Source of the DNA: Spirochaetota bacterium
GTDB lineage: Bacteria; Spirochaetota; UBA4802; UBA5550
Direction: 5' to 3'
Length of the DNA stretch: 64,000 nucleotides
Assembly: GCA_016933025.1 (NCBI GenBank)
Contig: JAFGBT010000019.1
Coordinates: 1-64,000 of the forward strand
Positions 1 to 9,578 of the stretch are shown piece by piece (the stretch's first letter is position 1; each line of letters starts with the position of its first letter). The notes under the pieces were generated by a model. That model was not told the DNA's origin and did no database searches. It saw only the letters and a list, made by a program, of their open reading frames with translations. The translations under genes were made by a program, and so were the position numbers.

Positions 1-86
1 CGGAGAGTGAGGGATTCGAACCCCCGGTGCCTTGCGGCACAACGGTTTTCAAGACCGCCTCCATCGACCACTCGGACAACTCTCCG
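1..86 (-). tRNA. tRNA-Ser (anticodon UGA)
   Basis: Read on the minus strand, this folds as a class II tRNA. The 7-bp acceptor stem pairs positions 80-86 with 1-7. The anticodon loop TTGAAAA gives anticodon TGA, a long variable arm follows, and the T-arm has GGTTCGAATCC. The acceptor 3' strand ends exactly at position 1, so the discriminator base and any CCA lie outside the window. Confidence 0.96.
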
Positions 87-207
87 GGAGCAAAAGTATT
101 AAAAGGTGACTGAATGTCAAATAAAAAAGAGGGATTTCAGGCCGTATTTCACCGTGGAGATCCGTCAGATGGATGTTGAGGCGATGAAAGGGCCGGAGCG
201 GGGCCCG

Positions 208-888
208 TCATATGTCAAAATGAATGCCGAATTTCAGAGTTATTTCGCCGGCGGCCGGCAGGGCCCTGTACCTGAACCAGAATATTTTCACCGTCTCGGG
301 CTTGAGCATGATATTCAGCGCGAGGCACGGCTCGATAAAAACGTTTTTGTGGAACTTCCAGACATAGCCGCCTTCAACGCTGAGGCAGGGCATCATCCAG
401 CTTGCGTGTTGATTGAAATGCTTATGGCTGATGGTGTTGGCCCAGAACCCGAATCCGCCTCCGATTAAAAAGCCCTCGAAGTTATCGGAGAAGAAATATT
501 CGACCGATATGCCGAAGGTATTGATGTTGTTTTTATGAAAATATCGCGTGCCGGCGATATCATTGGGTACGCGCAGATGGCTTATATCCAAACGGATTTT
601 AACCCGATCGATCCCGAACCAGGGCTGGATCCCGATACCGAACTGGCGGTCAACGGCGCTGAGAATCGATGAAAACGGATCGATGGACAATCCGAGAGCC
701 AGACGGTGGTGTTTGATGGCTGCTTCTTCCGCCTTTCTTGCTTCAATATCCTCAATGATCTCGTACGGTATTTTTTGCTTTTTATTATCCTGGCCGAGGG
801 CGGGTCGGGTCAGCGGCGCAATTGCGGCAATGGTTATAATCGCCGCATACAGAATAGTGTTTCGTGAATATCTGTTGTTTTTTGTCAT
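208..888 (-). CDS. Secreted protein, probable small outer-membrane beta-barrel
   Basis: The 226-aa product starts with a basic stretch and a hydrophobic segment ending in a likely signal-peptidase site (PALGQD, about residues 30-34). The mature part alternates polar and aromatic residues in short strands such as ISVEYFFSD and LIGGGFGFWAN, and it ends in the amphipathic strand KFGIHFDI. That pattern is typical of small porin-like barrels. No named family is recognised. The overlapping plus-strand frames have no coherent protein character, so this strand is preferred. It is a single gene between the tRNA and the argB-tcdA pair. Confidence 0.7.
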   Translation of the reverse strand: MTKNNRYSRNTILYAAIITIAAIAPLTRPALGQDNKKQKIPYEIIEDIEARKAEEAAIKHHRLALGLSIDPFSSILSAVDRQFGIGIQPWFGIDRVKIRLDISHLRVPNDIAGTRYFHKNNINTFGISVEYFFSDNFEGFLIGGGFGFWANTISHKHFNQHASWMMPCLSVEGGYVWKFHKNVFIEPCLALNIMLKPETVKIFWFRYRALPAAGEITLKFGIHFDI

Positions 889-1010
889 CGCTGATGTCTG
901 TCGCGATAGTATTGTGCTATCGGTTTAATAATATCCATTGGGCCCGTTTCTGTCAAGGATAAGTGGGGCATGAGAAATGCTATTTCGCGCTGATTGCAGG
1001 TATTATCCTG

Positions 1011-1769
1011 TCACCGTGGAGGGGTATCTCCGCCCGTGTGAAGGATGTCATTGATAACCATAGACGCCAGCGTAAACCCGAATATGCCGGTGATATGGAC
1101 CAGAGAGCCGTTTGCCTGCTTTTTAGCTTTGGCTCGGTCCGGCGACGCGGCGCTGCCAGCCGGCGGGGCCGCCGGCAGCTCTTCGCTGTAGACGCAGGAA
1201 AAATCAGCGGAAATGTTTTTCTGTCTCAGGCCCTTGCGCACGTTGCGCGCCAGGGGGCAGTTCCTTGTTTTAGACAGGGGGCCGCTCCTGATCTTCGAAG
1301 GATCGATTTTAGCAGCCGCGCCCATGGAAGAGAATAGCTTCACCCCCAAGGCGGAGCACCGTTCGATAAGAAGCACCTTGCTCTGCACCGAGTCGATGGC
1401 GTCGATTACGCAGTCGTATGCCGCGAGGTCAAACGAGCCCGAGCTCTTCTCGTCATAGTACGCACGGACCGCCGTTATCGACGCGGAGGGGTTTATATCA
1501 AGCAGACGCTTTCGCAGCTCCTCAACTTTAGGCAGTCCGACAGTCCGTGAGGTCGCCTGCGTCTGCCGGTTGATGTTTGACACGGATACCATGTCCGGGT
1601 CGACCATCGTGAGGTTGCCCAGGCCGGTACGAACCAGGGCCTCGGCGCACCAGCTCCCGACCCCGCCGACGCCGAAGATTATGACCCGCGCCGCGCGCAG
1701 CCGTTTCATGGCGCACCCGCCAAGAATTATGGCCGCACGGCCGGTCATGTCCGGGTAATGATCGACCAT
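1011..1769 (-). CDS. tcdA: tRNA threonylcarbamoyladenosine dehydratase (TcdA/CsdL type)
   Basis: This is a ThiF/E1-like enzyme that cyclises t6A37 of ANN-decoding tRNAs in an ATP-dependent step. The 252-aa product shows the nucleotide-binding loop GVGGVGSW (about residues 33-40), the downstream MVDPDMVSVSNINRQ motif, the acidic patch VIDAIDSVQSK, and the family-specific SSMGAAAKIDP. Length matches the E. coli protein (268 aa), which lacks a rhodanese domain as this one does. It starts 12 bp after the argB stop on the same strand, so the two are probably co-transcribed. TcdA is distinguished from MoeB/ThiF by the SMGAA motif and the absence of a paired zinc-binding CXXC. Confidence 0.88.
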   Translation of the reverse strand: MVDHYPDMTGRAAIILGGCAMKRLRAARVIIFGVGGVGSWCAEALVRTGLGNLTMVDPDMVSVSNINRQTQATSRTVGLPKVEELRKRLLDINPSASITAVRAYYDEKSSGSFDLAAYDCVIDAIDSVQSKVLLIERCSALGVKLFSSMGAAAKIDPSKIRSGPLSKTRNCPLARNVRKGLRQKNISADFSCVYSEELPAAPPAGSAASPDRAKAKKQANGSLVHITGIFGFTLASMVINDILHTGGDTPPR

Positions 1770-1781
1770 CGGGCGCCGCCG

Positions 1782-2726
<945 letters not shown>

Positions 2727-2825
2727 TCAATAATATTTTTTCCGCTCCCGGCGGTAATATTCTTGATAAAAATCAGCGATTGAAAAACCCTATCGTATCT
2801 TGACCTAAAAATCAATACAAAAACG

Positions 2826-4427
2826 ATGGCAGAGCCCGCATCAGAAAAAAATATCAAGCCGCCGCAGCGCGACCGCTGGCACGCCTTCCTGGTTGCAAGC
2901 GGGATTTTTCTCAGCCGCATTGCCGGGTTCATCCGTGTGAGCGTATTCGCCTATTTTTTTGGTAATAGCGACGCGGCCGATGCTTTTAATGCGGCCTTCC
3001 GCATTCCAAACTTCCTCCAGAACCTGTTCGGGGAAGGGGTCCTTTCCGCCTCGTTCATTCCCGTATACGCCAATCTCCTCGCGCGTGGTGATAAAAATGA
3101 GGCACGCCGCGTCGCGGGCGCGATCGCGGCGCTTCTGATGCTCGGGATGTCGCTCCTGGTGCTGGCCGGCATACTCGTGACACCATGGTTGATCTATGCT
3201 TTGGCCCCGGGATTTACCGGATATAAAAGGGATATAACAATAGAGCTTGTCCGGATTTTATTCCCCGGCGCGGGCCTTCTTGTCTGGTCTGCCTGGTGCC
3301 TGGGAATACTGAACAGCCACGGGAAGTTTTTTCTCTCATACACGGCACCGGTCGTATGGAACGCGATGATCATCCTGACTCTGGTTCTGTTCGGATGGAA
3401 CACGACTCAATACGATCTTGCCCGCTGGGCGGCATGGGGCTCGGTCGCGGGTAGCGCTTTACAGGTGCTGATCCAGCTTCCAACGGTGATCATACTTCTG
3501 GGAAGACTGCAGCTTTCCATCAACCACCGAATTTCACATGTGCGTACGGTGGTAAAAAACTTCATCCCGGTTTTCATCGGGCGAGGCGTCGTACAGATAA
3601 GCGCATATGTGGACCAGATCCTCGCCAGCCTCTTGACAAGCGGCGCAGTTGCCGGGTTGAGTTACGCGCAGATCCTCTATACTCTTCCGGTGAGCCTGTT
3701 TGGCATGTCGGTGTCGGCCGCGGAGCTGCCGGCCATGTCAAAGACAGTGGGGAGTGATGCTGAGGTGGCCGAGCAGCTCCGGAAGCGCCTTAACAGAGGA
3801 CTGCGTCAAATCGCGTTCTTTGTCGTTCCGTCAGCCGTGGCTTTTCTCGCCCTGGGCGATATGGTCGTGGCGCCGATCTTCCAGAGAGGAAAATTCACCG
3901 GCGGCGACACACGCTATGTCTGGGGGATTCTTGCCGGTTCGGCGATTGGGCTCCTCGCCTCGACCCTGGGACGACTCTACTCGTCAACCTTCTACGCCCT
4001 TCGCGACACGCGCACGCCGCTCCTCTATGCGGTCATCAGGGTAAGCCTCGCTGCCGTGTTGGGATTTCTGCTTTCGCAATACGCGCCCGCGTTAATTGGT
4101 CTGCATCCTCGATGGGGTGTGGCGGGAATCACCGCCGCATCCGGTCTCTGCGGATGGGTGGAGTTCTCCCTTCTCCGCCGCTCGCTCAACAGGAGAATTG
4201 GCGCAAGCGGGATTCCATTCTCGTATACGGCGCGCCTCTGGGTCGCAGCCGGCATGGGGGCGGCGGCCGCATGGGCTGTGAAAATATACACCGGACAGCT
4301 TCATCCGATCCCCCAGGCCCTCCTGGCGCTCACGCCATACGGCATCGTGTATTTCGCTGCGGCCTTTGTATTGAAAATTGAAGAGGTCAGGGTACTCGGG
4401 CGGTTTATTCCTTTTCTTAAAAAGTAG
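2826..4427 (+). CDS. murJ: Lipid II flippase MurJ (MviN family)
   Basis: The product moves lipid II across the cytoplasmic membrane for peptidoglycan synthesis. It is 533 aa long, with about 14 hydrophobic segments. Family landmarks are the N-terminal SRIAGFIRVSVFAYFFGNS, the segment AFRIPNFLQNLFGEG (about residues 56-70) and ASFIPVYANLL. The first two carry conserved arginine and glycine residues of the family. Length is normal. The ATG at 2826 has no clear Shine-Dalgarno sequence, but the family N-terminus is complete from here. It is divergent from argB. Confidence 0.94.
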   Translation: MAEPASEKNIKPPQRDRWHAFLVASGIFLSRIAGFIRVSVFAYFFGNSDAADAFNAAFRIPNFLQNLFGEGVLSASFIPVYANLLARGDKNEARRVAGAIAALLMLGMSLLVLAGILVTPWLIYALAPGFTGYKRDITIELVRILFPGAGLLVWSAWCLGILNSHGKFFLSYTAPVVWNAMIILTLVLFGWNTTQYDLARWAAWGSVAGSALQVLIQLPTVIILLGRLQLSINHRISHVRTVVKNFIPVFIGRGVVQISAYVDQILASLLTSGAVAGLSYAQILYTLPVSLFGMSVSAAELPAMSKTVGSDAEVAEQLRKRLNRGLRQIAFFVVPSAVAFLALGDMVVAPIFQRGKFTGGDTRYVWGILAGSAIGLLASTLGRLYSSTFYALRDTRTPLLYAVIRVSLAAVLGFLLSQYAPALIGLHPRWGVAGITAASGLCGWVEFSLLRRSLNRRIGASGIPFSYTARLWVAAGMGAAAAWAVKIYTGQLHPIPQALLALTPYGIVYFAAAFVLKIEEVRVLGRFIPFLKK

Positions 4428-4632
4428 ATAATACATATCTTTGCCCTGATTTTCCAGATCGGCTATTTCATCCGTGGCGAAAGCACGGATCAAGAATGGT
4501 CATCCATATCGCCTTGACGCGGGCCGTGCCTGCAGTTATGATACTTGACAGAAGAACGTCTTCATGCGATTAATAATTATCCGGTGACACGCGGGTTCGT
4601 ATCACAGAATATATCAGGCAGGATAACCCTAT

Positions 4633-5580
4633 ATGCAGACGCGAAAATCATTTCTAATCAAGGGAATCAGTTCGGCCGCCATGGTTTCCCTGCACGGGTG
4701 CGCGGATGAATCGCTCGATTCCTTCCGGAGGAAAATGAAGACAACAAATCCGAAGAAGGCCATAGTCCTCTGGTACAGTCAGGCCGGCCACACCGAACGA
4801 AACGGTAAACTGATTGGCAAGACCCTGCAAAAGCTCGGCCTCGCGGTTACGGCCCTTGATATCCGATCATGCGACGAGCACACGCTGGCAGGATACGAAC
4901 TGATCATTGTGGGTACGCCGGTTTATTATCTTGACGTGCCATCGAATGTCAGGGAATGGCTCGAACAGATACCCGCTATTGACGGAATACCGGTTGCCGC
5001 GTTTTCAACCTTCGGCGGTCCGGGCGATAACCAGTATAATACGGCATGGTATGTCCTCAAGCTCCTTGCGGAAAAAGGCGGCGTACCGGCCGCAATCGCG
5101 ACATTCGGCAACATGTCGACCTTCGCGCCAACGTGGTCCCTCGGCAATGAAAAGCGGATCCTCAAATACAGGGACCGTCCCAATGAGGAGATTTACAGGC
5201 AGGTGCGCGGATTCGCGAAGCAGATCATTGCGACGGTCCAGAGTGGCACCCCTCCCTCCATACCGAAAGAATTTTATCCTGCAGAATTCCTCAAAGGATC
5301 GATCCAGGTGAAGTTCACCAAGCTTATGATAACCAGGCATGCCATCGACAGGGACAGATGCACGCAATGCGGCATCTGCGCGGAAAAATGCCCCTCCGGC
5401 GTGATCAACATTGCTGACTATATCATCGACAGAAAAGGGTGCATTGCATGTATGGGATGCGTGAACAACTGCCCGGCGCAGGCGATAGACATGGCCTTAC
5501 TGGGCAGGAGGGTATACGGGTTCAAAGATTTTTTGAAGAAAAACGGGATTACCATAAGGGAGCCGGCAGAGCTGAAATAA
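4633..5580 (+). CDS. Flavodoxin-ferredoxin fusion (EFR1-type), possibly Tat-exported lipoprotein
   Basis: The 315-aa product joins a flavodoxin-like domain (about residues 42-190; phosphate loop region YSQAGHTERNG, then VGTPVYYLDVPSNVREWL) to a C-terminal 2[4Fe-4S] ferredoxin domain. The two Cys motifs are CTQCGICAEKC and CIACMGCVNNC. It is likely an electron carrier or oxidoreductase of the EFR1 group; the partner is unknown. The start is ambiguous. From 4633 the N-terminus reads TRKSFLIKG followed by a hydrophobic stretch and LHGC, like a Tat lipoprotein signal. The ATG at 4735, just 3 nt after GGAGG, would give a cytoplasmic protein. I list the longer form. Confidence 0.8.
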   Translation: MQTRKSFLIKGISSAAMVSLHGCADESLDSFRRKMKTTNPKKAIVLWYSQAGHTERNGKLIGKTLQKLGLAVTALDIRSCDEHTLAGYELIIVGTPVYYLDVPSNVREWLEQIPAIDGIPVAAFSTFGGPGDNQYNTAWYVLKLLAEKGGVPAAIATFGNMSTFAPTWSLGNEKRILKYRDRPNEEIYRQVRGFAKQIIATVQSGTPPSIPKEFYPAEFLKGSIQVKFTKLMITRHAIDRDRCTQCGICAEKCPSGVINIADYIIDRKGCIACMGCVNNCPAQAIDMALLGRRVYGFKDFLKKNGITIREPAELK

Positions 5581-5648
5581 ATATTTATTGATCGATGCGC
5601 CCCATCTGCTCACCTGTTGCCGTACGCATTTCCCGTGCTGGAGGATCA

Positions 5649-7067
5649 ATGATCGAATTTCCCGGCTATGAAGCCATCATATCAAGGGTCTACGAGAACC
5701 ATCAGGAGCATGTATTCCAATACTGGGACGAGCTGGACGACAGTGAAAAGAAGCTCCTCCTGGACGACCTGGCGGAAATCGACTTCACGCTCCTCAACAG
5801 ACTGTACACTGAAAAGGAATCGGCCGCCCCCTCTGATTTCGAGCCGGCGCCGTATATCGGCATACCCATGACCGATGAGGAGCGGAGGGAATGGGACCGA
5901 GCCCGTTCTGCTGGAGTGGAGCTGGCCCGGGCCGGCAGGGTCGCGGCGTTTGTCGTGGCGGGCGGGCAGGGCTCGCGGCTCGGCTACGAAGGCCCCAAGG
6001 GAAAATTTCCGATAGGCCCGGTGTCCGGGAAAACGCTCTTTCAGATCCACGCCGAAAAGATCATGAAATACGCGCGCAAGTACGGCGCCTCGATACCGTT
6101 CCTCATCATGACATCGCGCGCAAACCATGCCGAGACCGAGGCCTATTTCAGGGAGAACCGCTGGTTCGGCCTTGCTCAGGCGGACGTCATCATCTTTCCT
6201 CAGAACATGATACCGTCTCTTGACACGCACGGTAAGCTGATGCTTGAGACAAAGCACAGCGTGTTCAAGAATCCGGACGGCCACGGCGGGAGCCTGACTG
6301 CCCTGCATACCTCGGGCGCGCTCACTGAGATGAAGAAACGGGGCGTCGAAATCATATCGTACTTCCAGGTTGACAACCCCCTGGTAAGGATTATTGACCC
6401 GGTTTTCATCGGCTTCCATGCCCTGAAAGGCGCGGATGCGTCAAGCAAGGCGGTCAGGAAGGCCTACCCGGAGGAGAAGGTCGGGGTGTTCGTCCGCTTC
6501 GCCCGAGGCGCGATCGGCGTGGTCGAGTACTCCGATCTGCCGGAGGAGAAAACCCGGAGCGTTGACGCGAAGGGAAACCTCCGGTATTCATCGGGAAGCG
6601 TCGCGATACATATTTTCCGGAGGAAGTTCATCGAGCGGATTGCGGACGGGAAGGAGATATCCCTGCCGTTCCATACGGCACGCAAAAAGATCAGAACTCT
6701 GGCGGAAGGCGCGGAGCGGGAGGTCGACGGCCTCAAGTTCGAGAAGTTCGTGTTCGATGCACTCCCCCTGACGGATAAGAACATCGTGTTCGAGACCCTG
6801 CGCGAGGCGGAATTCGCCCCGGTCAAAAACGCCTCGGGCCTGGATTCGGTTGAATCGGCGCAGAGGATGATGATCGAACAGCACATGGGCTGGCTGAGAG
6901 GCAGGGGGATACGCATGCCGGCAAAGGCGCGGGTGGTGGAGATATCTCCGCTCGTTGCCGTGGAGGCGGAGGACCTTGACCCGGGGTTGGCGATTACGGA
7001 CGAAGAAAAGGTATATATTGATGAAAATGCCGCAAGGAGCGTCCCTCCCGGTCACCCGCCACAATAG
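5649..7067 (+). CDS. UAP-type UDP-sugar pyrophosphorylase (UDPGP family)
   Basis: This nucleotidyltransferase is predicted to make a UDP-sugar, probably UDP-GlcNAc/GalNAc or UDP-glucose, from UTP and a sugar 1-phosphate. The 472-aa product has the UDPGP signature VAGGQGSRLGYEGPKGKF at about residues 103-120. It also has FQVDNPLVRIIDPVFIGFH, which resembles eukaryotic UAP1 more than bacterial GalU or GlmU. The start at 5649 is chosen for GGAGG 5 nt upstream (5640-5644); an in-frame start 54 bp earlier lacks such support. The last codons lie inside a large inverted repeat (7029-7135), so the C-terminus may have been altered by it. Substrate is uncertain. Confidence 0.85.
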   Translation: MIEFPGYEAIISRVYENHQEHVFQYWDELDDSEKKLLLDDLAEIDFTLLNRLYTEKESAAPSDFEPAPYIGIPMTDEERREWDRARSAGVELARAGRVAAFVVAGGQGSRLGYEGPKGKFPIGPVSGKTLFQIHAEKIMKYARKYGASIPFLIMTSRANHAETEAYFRENRWFGLAQADVIIFPQNMIPSLDTHGKLMLETKHSVFKNPDGHGGSLTALHTSGALTEMKKRGVEIISYFQVDNPLVRIIDPVFIGFHALKGADASSKAVRKAYPEEKVGVFVRFARGAIGVVEYSDLPEEKTRSVDAKGNLRYSSGSVAIHIFRRKFIERIADGKEISLPFHTARKKIRTLAEGAEREVDGLKFEKFVFDALPLTDKNIVFETLREAEFAPVKNASGLDSVESAQRMMIEQHMGWLRGRGIRMPAKARVVEISPLVAVEAEDLDPGLAITDEEKVYIDENAARSVPPGHPPQ

Positions 7068-7135
7068 TGCATCCGTGCACTATGTCGGGCGGAAAGGTCC
7101 TGTTCCCTGTGACCGTGAGGGACGCTCCTTGCGGC
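7029..7135. repeat. Nested inverted repeat spanning a gene end
   Basis: The outer arms 7029-7055 and 7109-7135 are 27 bp each and complementary with one mismatch. Inside them, 7056-7060 pairs with 7088-7092. At the centre, 7065-7071 pairs with 7076-7082 around a TCCG loop. The stop codon of the upstream gene (7065-7067) is in the inner stem. No T-tract follows, so it is not a standard intrinsic terminator. I found no second copy in the window. Confidence 0.85.
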
Positions 7136-7188
7136 TGATTTCATCTGAATATACATGATCTTATATCATAAATAAAGGCAGATTTTCG

Positions 7189-7701
7189 ATGAAGATAACA
7201 ACCGCTAAAGTTTCCGCAATCGTTTTTTTTATATGCGTGATGGTGGGTGGGTCTGCGGACTCGAAGCCGAAAGAACGGGTACTGGTTCTCGGGTTCAACT
7301 CGGTGCTCTTAAACGACGTGCAGGACAGGCTCCTCAGGGAGACCGTTCTCCGTGAGTTCCACACCAGGGGATTCAGGATCGTGCCGGTCATGGAGATCGA
7401 ATCCCTTCTCTTCGAGGACCAGAAGCGGCAGATACGCAGACTCGGGCGCGACGAGATACGGAACATCTGCGATGAGCTGCGCGCGGGATTGGCCTGCTCT
7501 GGTTTGATCGTGCCGGAGGACGGCAGAGTGGATAACGAGATCAGGGAAGGGAAAAATTACCTGTGCACATGCACCTGGTACCGGAGGAGTGATAACCGGT
7601 TCTCTGAAATAAAGCTCAGGGTCGCGGGGGGGAAGGGCCTATTCCGCTTTTTTTCGTCCCTGGCGAAGATGATTGTCGATGAGGCTGAAAAGCTTAACTG
7701 A
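7189..7701 (+). CDS. Secreted hypothetical protein
   Basis: The 170-aa product has a signal peptide: MKITTAKV, a hydrophobic core to about residue 20, and a plausible cut before SADSKP. The mature part opens with a beta strand (RVLVLGFN) followed by LRETVLREFHTRGFRIVPVMEIESLL. This alternation of strand, helix and 'regulator name' strand resembles CsgG/TolB-N-like periplasmic domains. That is a fold-level impression only. The VWA protein at 41999 has a similar N-terminal pattern. Two cysteines (LCTCTW) occur late. It stands alone after the inverted repeat. Confidence 0.65.
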   Translation: MKITTAKVSAIVFFICVMVGGSADSKPKERVLVLGFNSVLLNDVQDRLLRETVLREFHTRGFRIVPVMEIESLLFEDQKRQIRRLGRDEIRNICDELRAGLACSGLIVPEDGRVDNEIREGKNYLCTCTWYRRSDNRFSEIKLRVAGGKGLFRFFSSLAKMIVDEAEKLN

Positions 7702-7946
7702 TAGGCGTGCCGAAGAATGGATTATGACATAACGAGTGGTGTGTGTAATCCTTTTTTAATATATTCAGGATGCCGCTATCGTATAACCTGCAACCGAAAC
7801 GTGCGGCAAATATTTATTCCCCAAACTATCCTTAAATTTTGACCTTTTCACCGAGAGTCATTACCTTTTGAATGCATGCATCAAGGGGAGTCTCTCCGCG
7901 CACAAGCTGGCCGCGGAGCATTACAAAAGGGGTGAGGAGGTTTACC

Positions 7947-8237
7947 ATGAAGGCGGGATTATTACTTACCGGCAACGGCGCACTCATGTATCTCACGTCG
8001 CACCCGAGCCATGTAGATGAGACACTGGTGGGTAAGTTTAAATCGAAAGGCATTACGAAATTCATTGCCTACGAGGTGCCTGTGGACGAGGCGCGCAGGC
8101 GCTATGGCGGACATTTCGAAGCAGTGGTCAGCGACCTGAAGGAAACCGATGACCTCCGGATACTTGACTACGACGGCTCGCGTGCGTTCGGTATGTTTTC
8201 ATTCAAAGAGCTGGGTCAGCCGTATATCCACGAATAG
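7947..8237 (+). CDS. Small hypothetical protein
   Basis: The 96-aa product begins MKAGLLLTGNGALMYLTSH. The ATG at 7947 follows GGAGG with a 6-nt spacer, which decides it against a longer in-frame start at 7872. A hairpin (7894-7900 with 7912-7918) lies in the leader just before the ribosome binding site. The protein is soluble, mixed alpha/beta, and without signal peptide or cysteines. No family is recognised. It could be a small cytosolic regulator, but there is no direct evidence. Confidence 0.65.
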   Translation: MKAGLLLTGNGALMYLTSHPSHVDETLVGKFKSKGITKFIAYEVPVDEARRRYGGHFEAVVSDLKETDDLRILDYDGSRAFGMFSFKELGQPYIHE

Positions 8238-8474
8238 CACGGTGCGGGCAGACGTATCAATACGGTCGTTCATATGGCAATTCGATGACCGCGCGCAGAT
8301 CCTCGAACGGCGCGCAGGCATATTTGTCCCGCTGGTATAGTGGTTGGAAATTCTTTATTGTTGAGGATCAGCTGATTTAAAAACGGACGGCAATTCCCAT
8401 GCCGAAGTGCGGATGATTTCTCATTATGCGCGGAAGGCCGGTTATAACGGGAGATGGTATTGCAGAGAACAGGA

Positions 8475-8636
8475 TCATTGATTCAGCACGAACTTGTTGA
8501 CCAGGAACTCGGTCTGCTTCGGGTCGAGGTCGAACTTCTGCGCCGCTTCCTCGATTATTTTGGATTTGCCGGCGTTCGGATTTTCCTTCAATTCGTTACT
8601 GATATATCTTATCGCGTCTTCCATGGATTTGTCCAT
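8475..8636 (-). CDS. 53-aa helical protein downstream of radical SAM gene
   Basis: This short gene starts with ATG at 8634-8636 (minus strand), preceded by GGAGG with a 6-nt spacer, and ends with TGA at 8475-8477. The product begins MDKSMEDAIRYIS and ends NKFVLNQ. It is highly charged, has no cysteine, and is predicted as two or three helices. It begins 23 bp after the stop of the radical SAM gene at 8660, so the two are likely one operon. Its reading frame has strong coding character for its length. The function is unknown; it lacks the Cys/Thr-rich core expected of a typical RiPP precursor. Confidence 0.75.
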   Translation of the reverse strand: MDKSMEDAIRYISNELKENPNAGKSKIIEEAAQKFDLDPKQTEFLVNKFVLNQ

Positions 8637-8659
8637 ACGCCGCCTCCGGTTGCTGGATA

Positions 8660-9532
8660 TTAGAGCGCCCTCATGTGCTCGGGCTTCAAGAGTCTCTCGT
8701 CCCTCATCTTCAGAACGCGGTCAAGGAGCTCCAGGATCTCCTCTTTCTGGTCGGGGAGCACCGCGCGCAGGGGGAGATAATTGGATGCGTGGTTGGAGGT
8801 GAACAGGCACTTGCTCTTCACATCCATGTTCTCCACGATAATCCTGAGCTCTTCCAGGAGGCCAAACTTGTCCGGGAGCCGGAACCTGCCCGCCTGAAAG
8901 TCGCGGTAGAGCTCGGTGTTGGGGAGAAGCATCACCGTCAGGGCGGAGGCGTAATCGGGCGACATCTCGCCGAGGAGCCTTCCCGTGTCCTCGGCGTGTG
9001 CCCTGCTCATCTCCACGCCCCCGATTCCCAGGAGGACAGTCTGGGACAGGAGTATGCCCGACTCCTTTACCTTGGCGGCCGCTTCCTTCATGCGGTGGGG
9101 GAAGGCGCCTTTCTTGATTTTGCGCAGTATCTCTTTATTCCCGGTTTCGATACCCTGGTACAGGATGCCGATGCCGGCCTCCCTGAGCCGTCTGAGCTCT
9201 GCGACGCTTTTTTTCAGGATGGCCTTGGTGTTGGCGTACACGCCTATACGTTCTATGTGTCTGTTCTTTTTTTTGATGTAGCCGACGATCTCCAGTATCG
9301 TTTCCATGGGAAGGATAAGGACGTCCCCGTCTGCAAGGAAGGCACGCTCGAACCGGTAGCGGGAGGCTTCATCGATGTCCCGCTTGATCGTGGCCATGTC
9401 CTTGATCCGGAACTTCTGACCCTTGTAGGTGCCGCAGAACGTGCACATGTTATGCGAGCATCCCACGGTCACCTGGATGATCATGCTGTAGGCCTCGCTG
9501 GGAGGCCGAATAACGTGTCCTACGTAGTCCAT
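8660..9532 (-). CDS. Radical SAM protein (Elp3/coproporphyrinogen-oxidase-like)
   Basis: The 290-aa product carries the cluster-binding motif CSHNMCTFC (CX4CX2C) at about residues 25-33, then a TIM-barrel-like order with FLADGDVL, IGVYANTKAIL and a GIGILYQGIETG glycine-rich segment that typically contacts SAM. The start at 9532 is chosen because it gives MDYVGHVIRPPSEA, which matches the N-terminus of the paralogue at 10707 (GPIRPPSEA). Longer frames reach back into queE. No B12-binding or TRAM domain is visible, and the substrate is unknown. It lies downstream of queE (46 bp) and upstream of the 53-aa gene. Confidence 0.85.
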   Translation of the reverse strand: MDYVGHVIRPPSEAYSMIIQVTVGCSHNMCTFCGTYKGQKFRIKDMATIKRDIDEASRYRFERAFLADGDVLILPMETILEIVGYIKKKNRHIERIGVYANTKAILKKSVAELRRLREAGIGILYQGIETGNKEILRKIKKGAFPHRMKEAAAKVKESGILLSQTVLLGIGGVEMSRAHAEDTGRLLGEMSPDYASALTVMLLPNTELYRDFQAGRFRLPDKFGLLEELRIIVENMDVKSKCLFTSNHASNYLPLRAVLPDQKEEILELLDRVLKMRDERLLKPEHMRAL

Positions 9533-9578
9533 AGTATTCTCAGTCCACATCACCAATCGTGTTGAAATTTTGCAATAT

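Noticed and set aside
106..468. 120-aa plus-strand frame
   Set aside because: It overlaps the minus-strand secreted protein, which has a signal peptide and barrel-like strands. This frame has no domain character.
4470..4490. Hairpin ATCCGTG / CACGGAT after murJ
   Set aside because: The 7-bp stem has no T-tract after it, so I do not call a terminator.
8257..8360. 34-codon minus-strand stretch with protein-like composition ending ERPY
   Set aside because: It has no start codon or ribosome binding site and begins right after a stop. At most it is a gene remnant.
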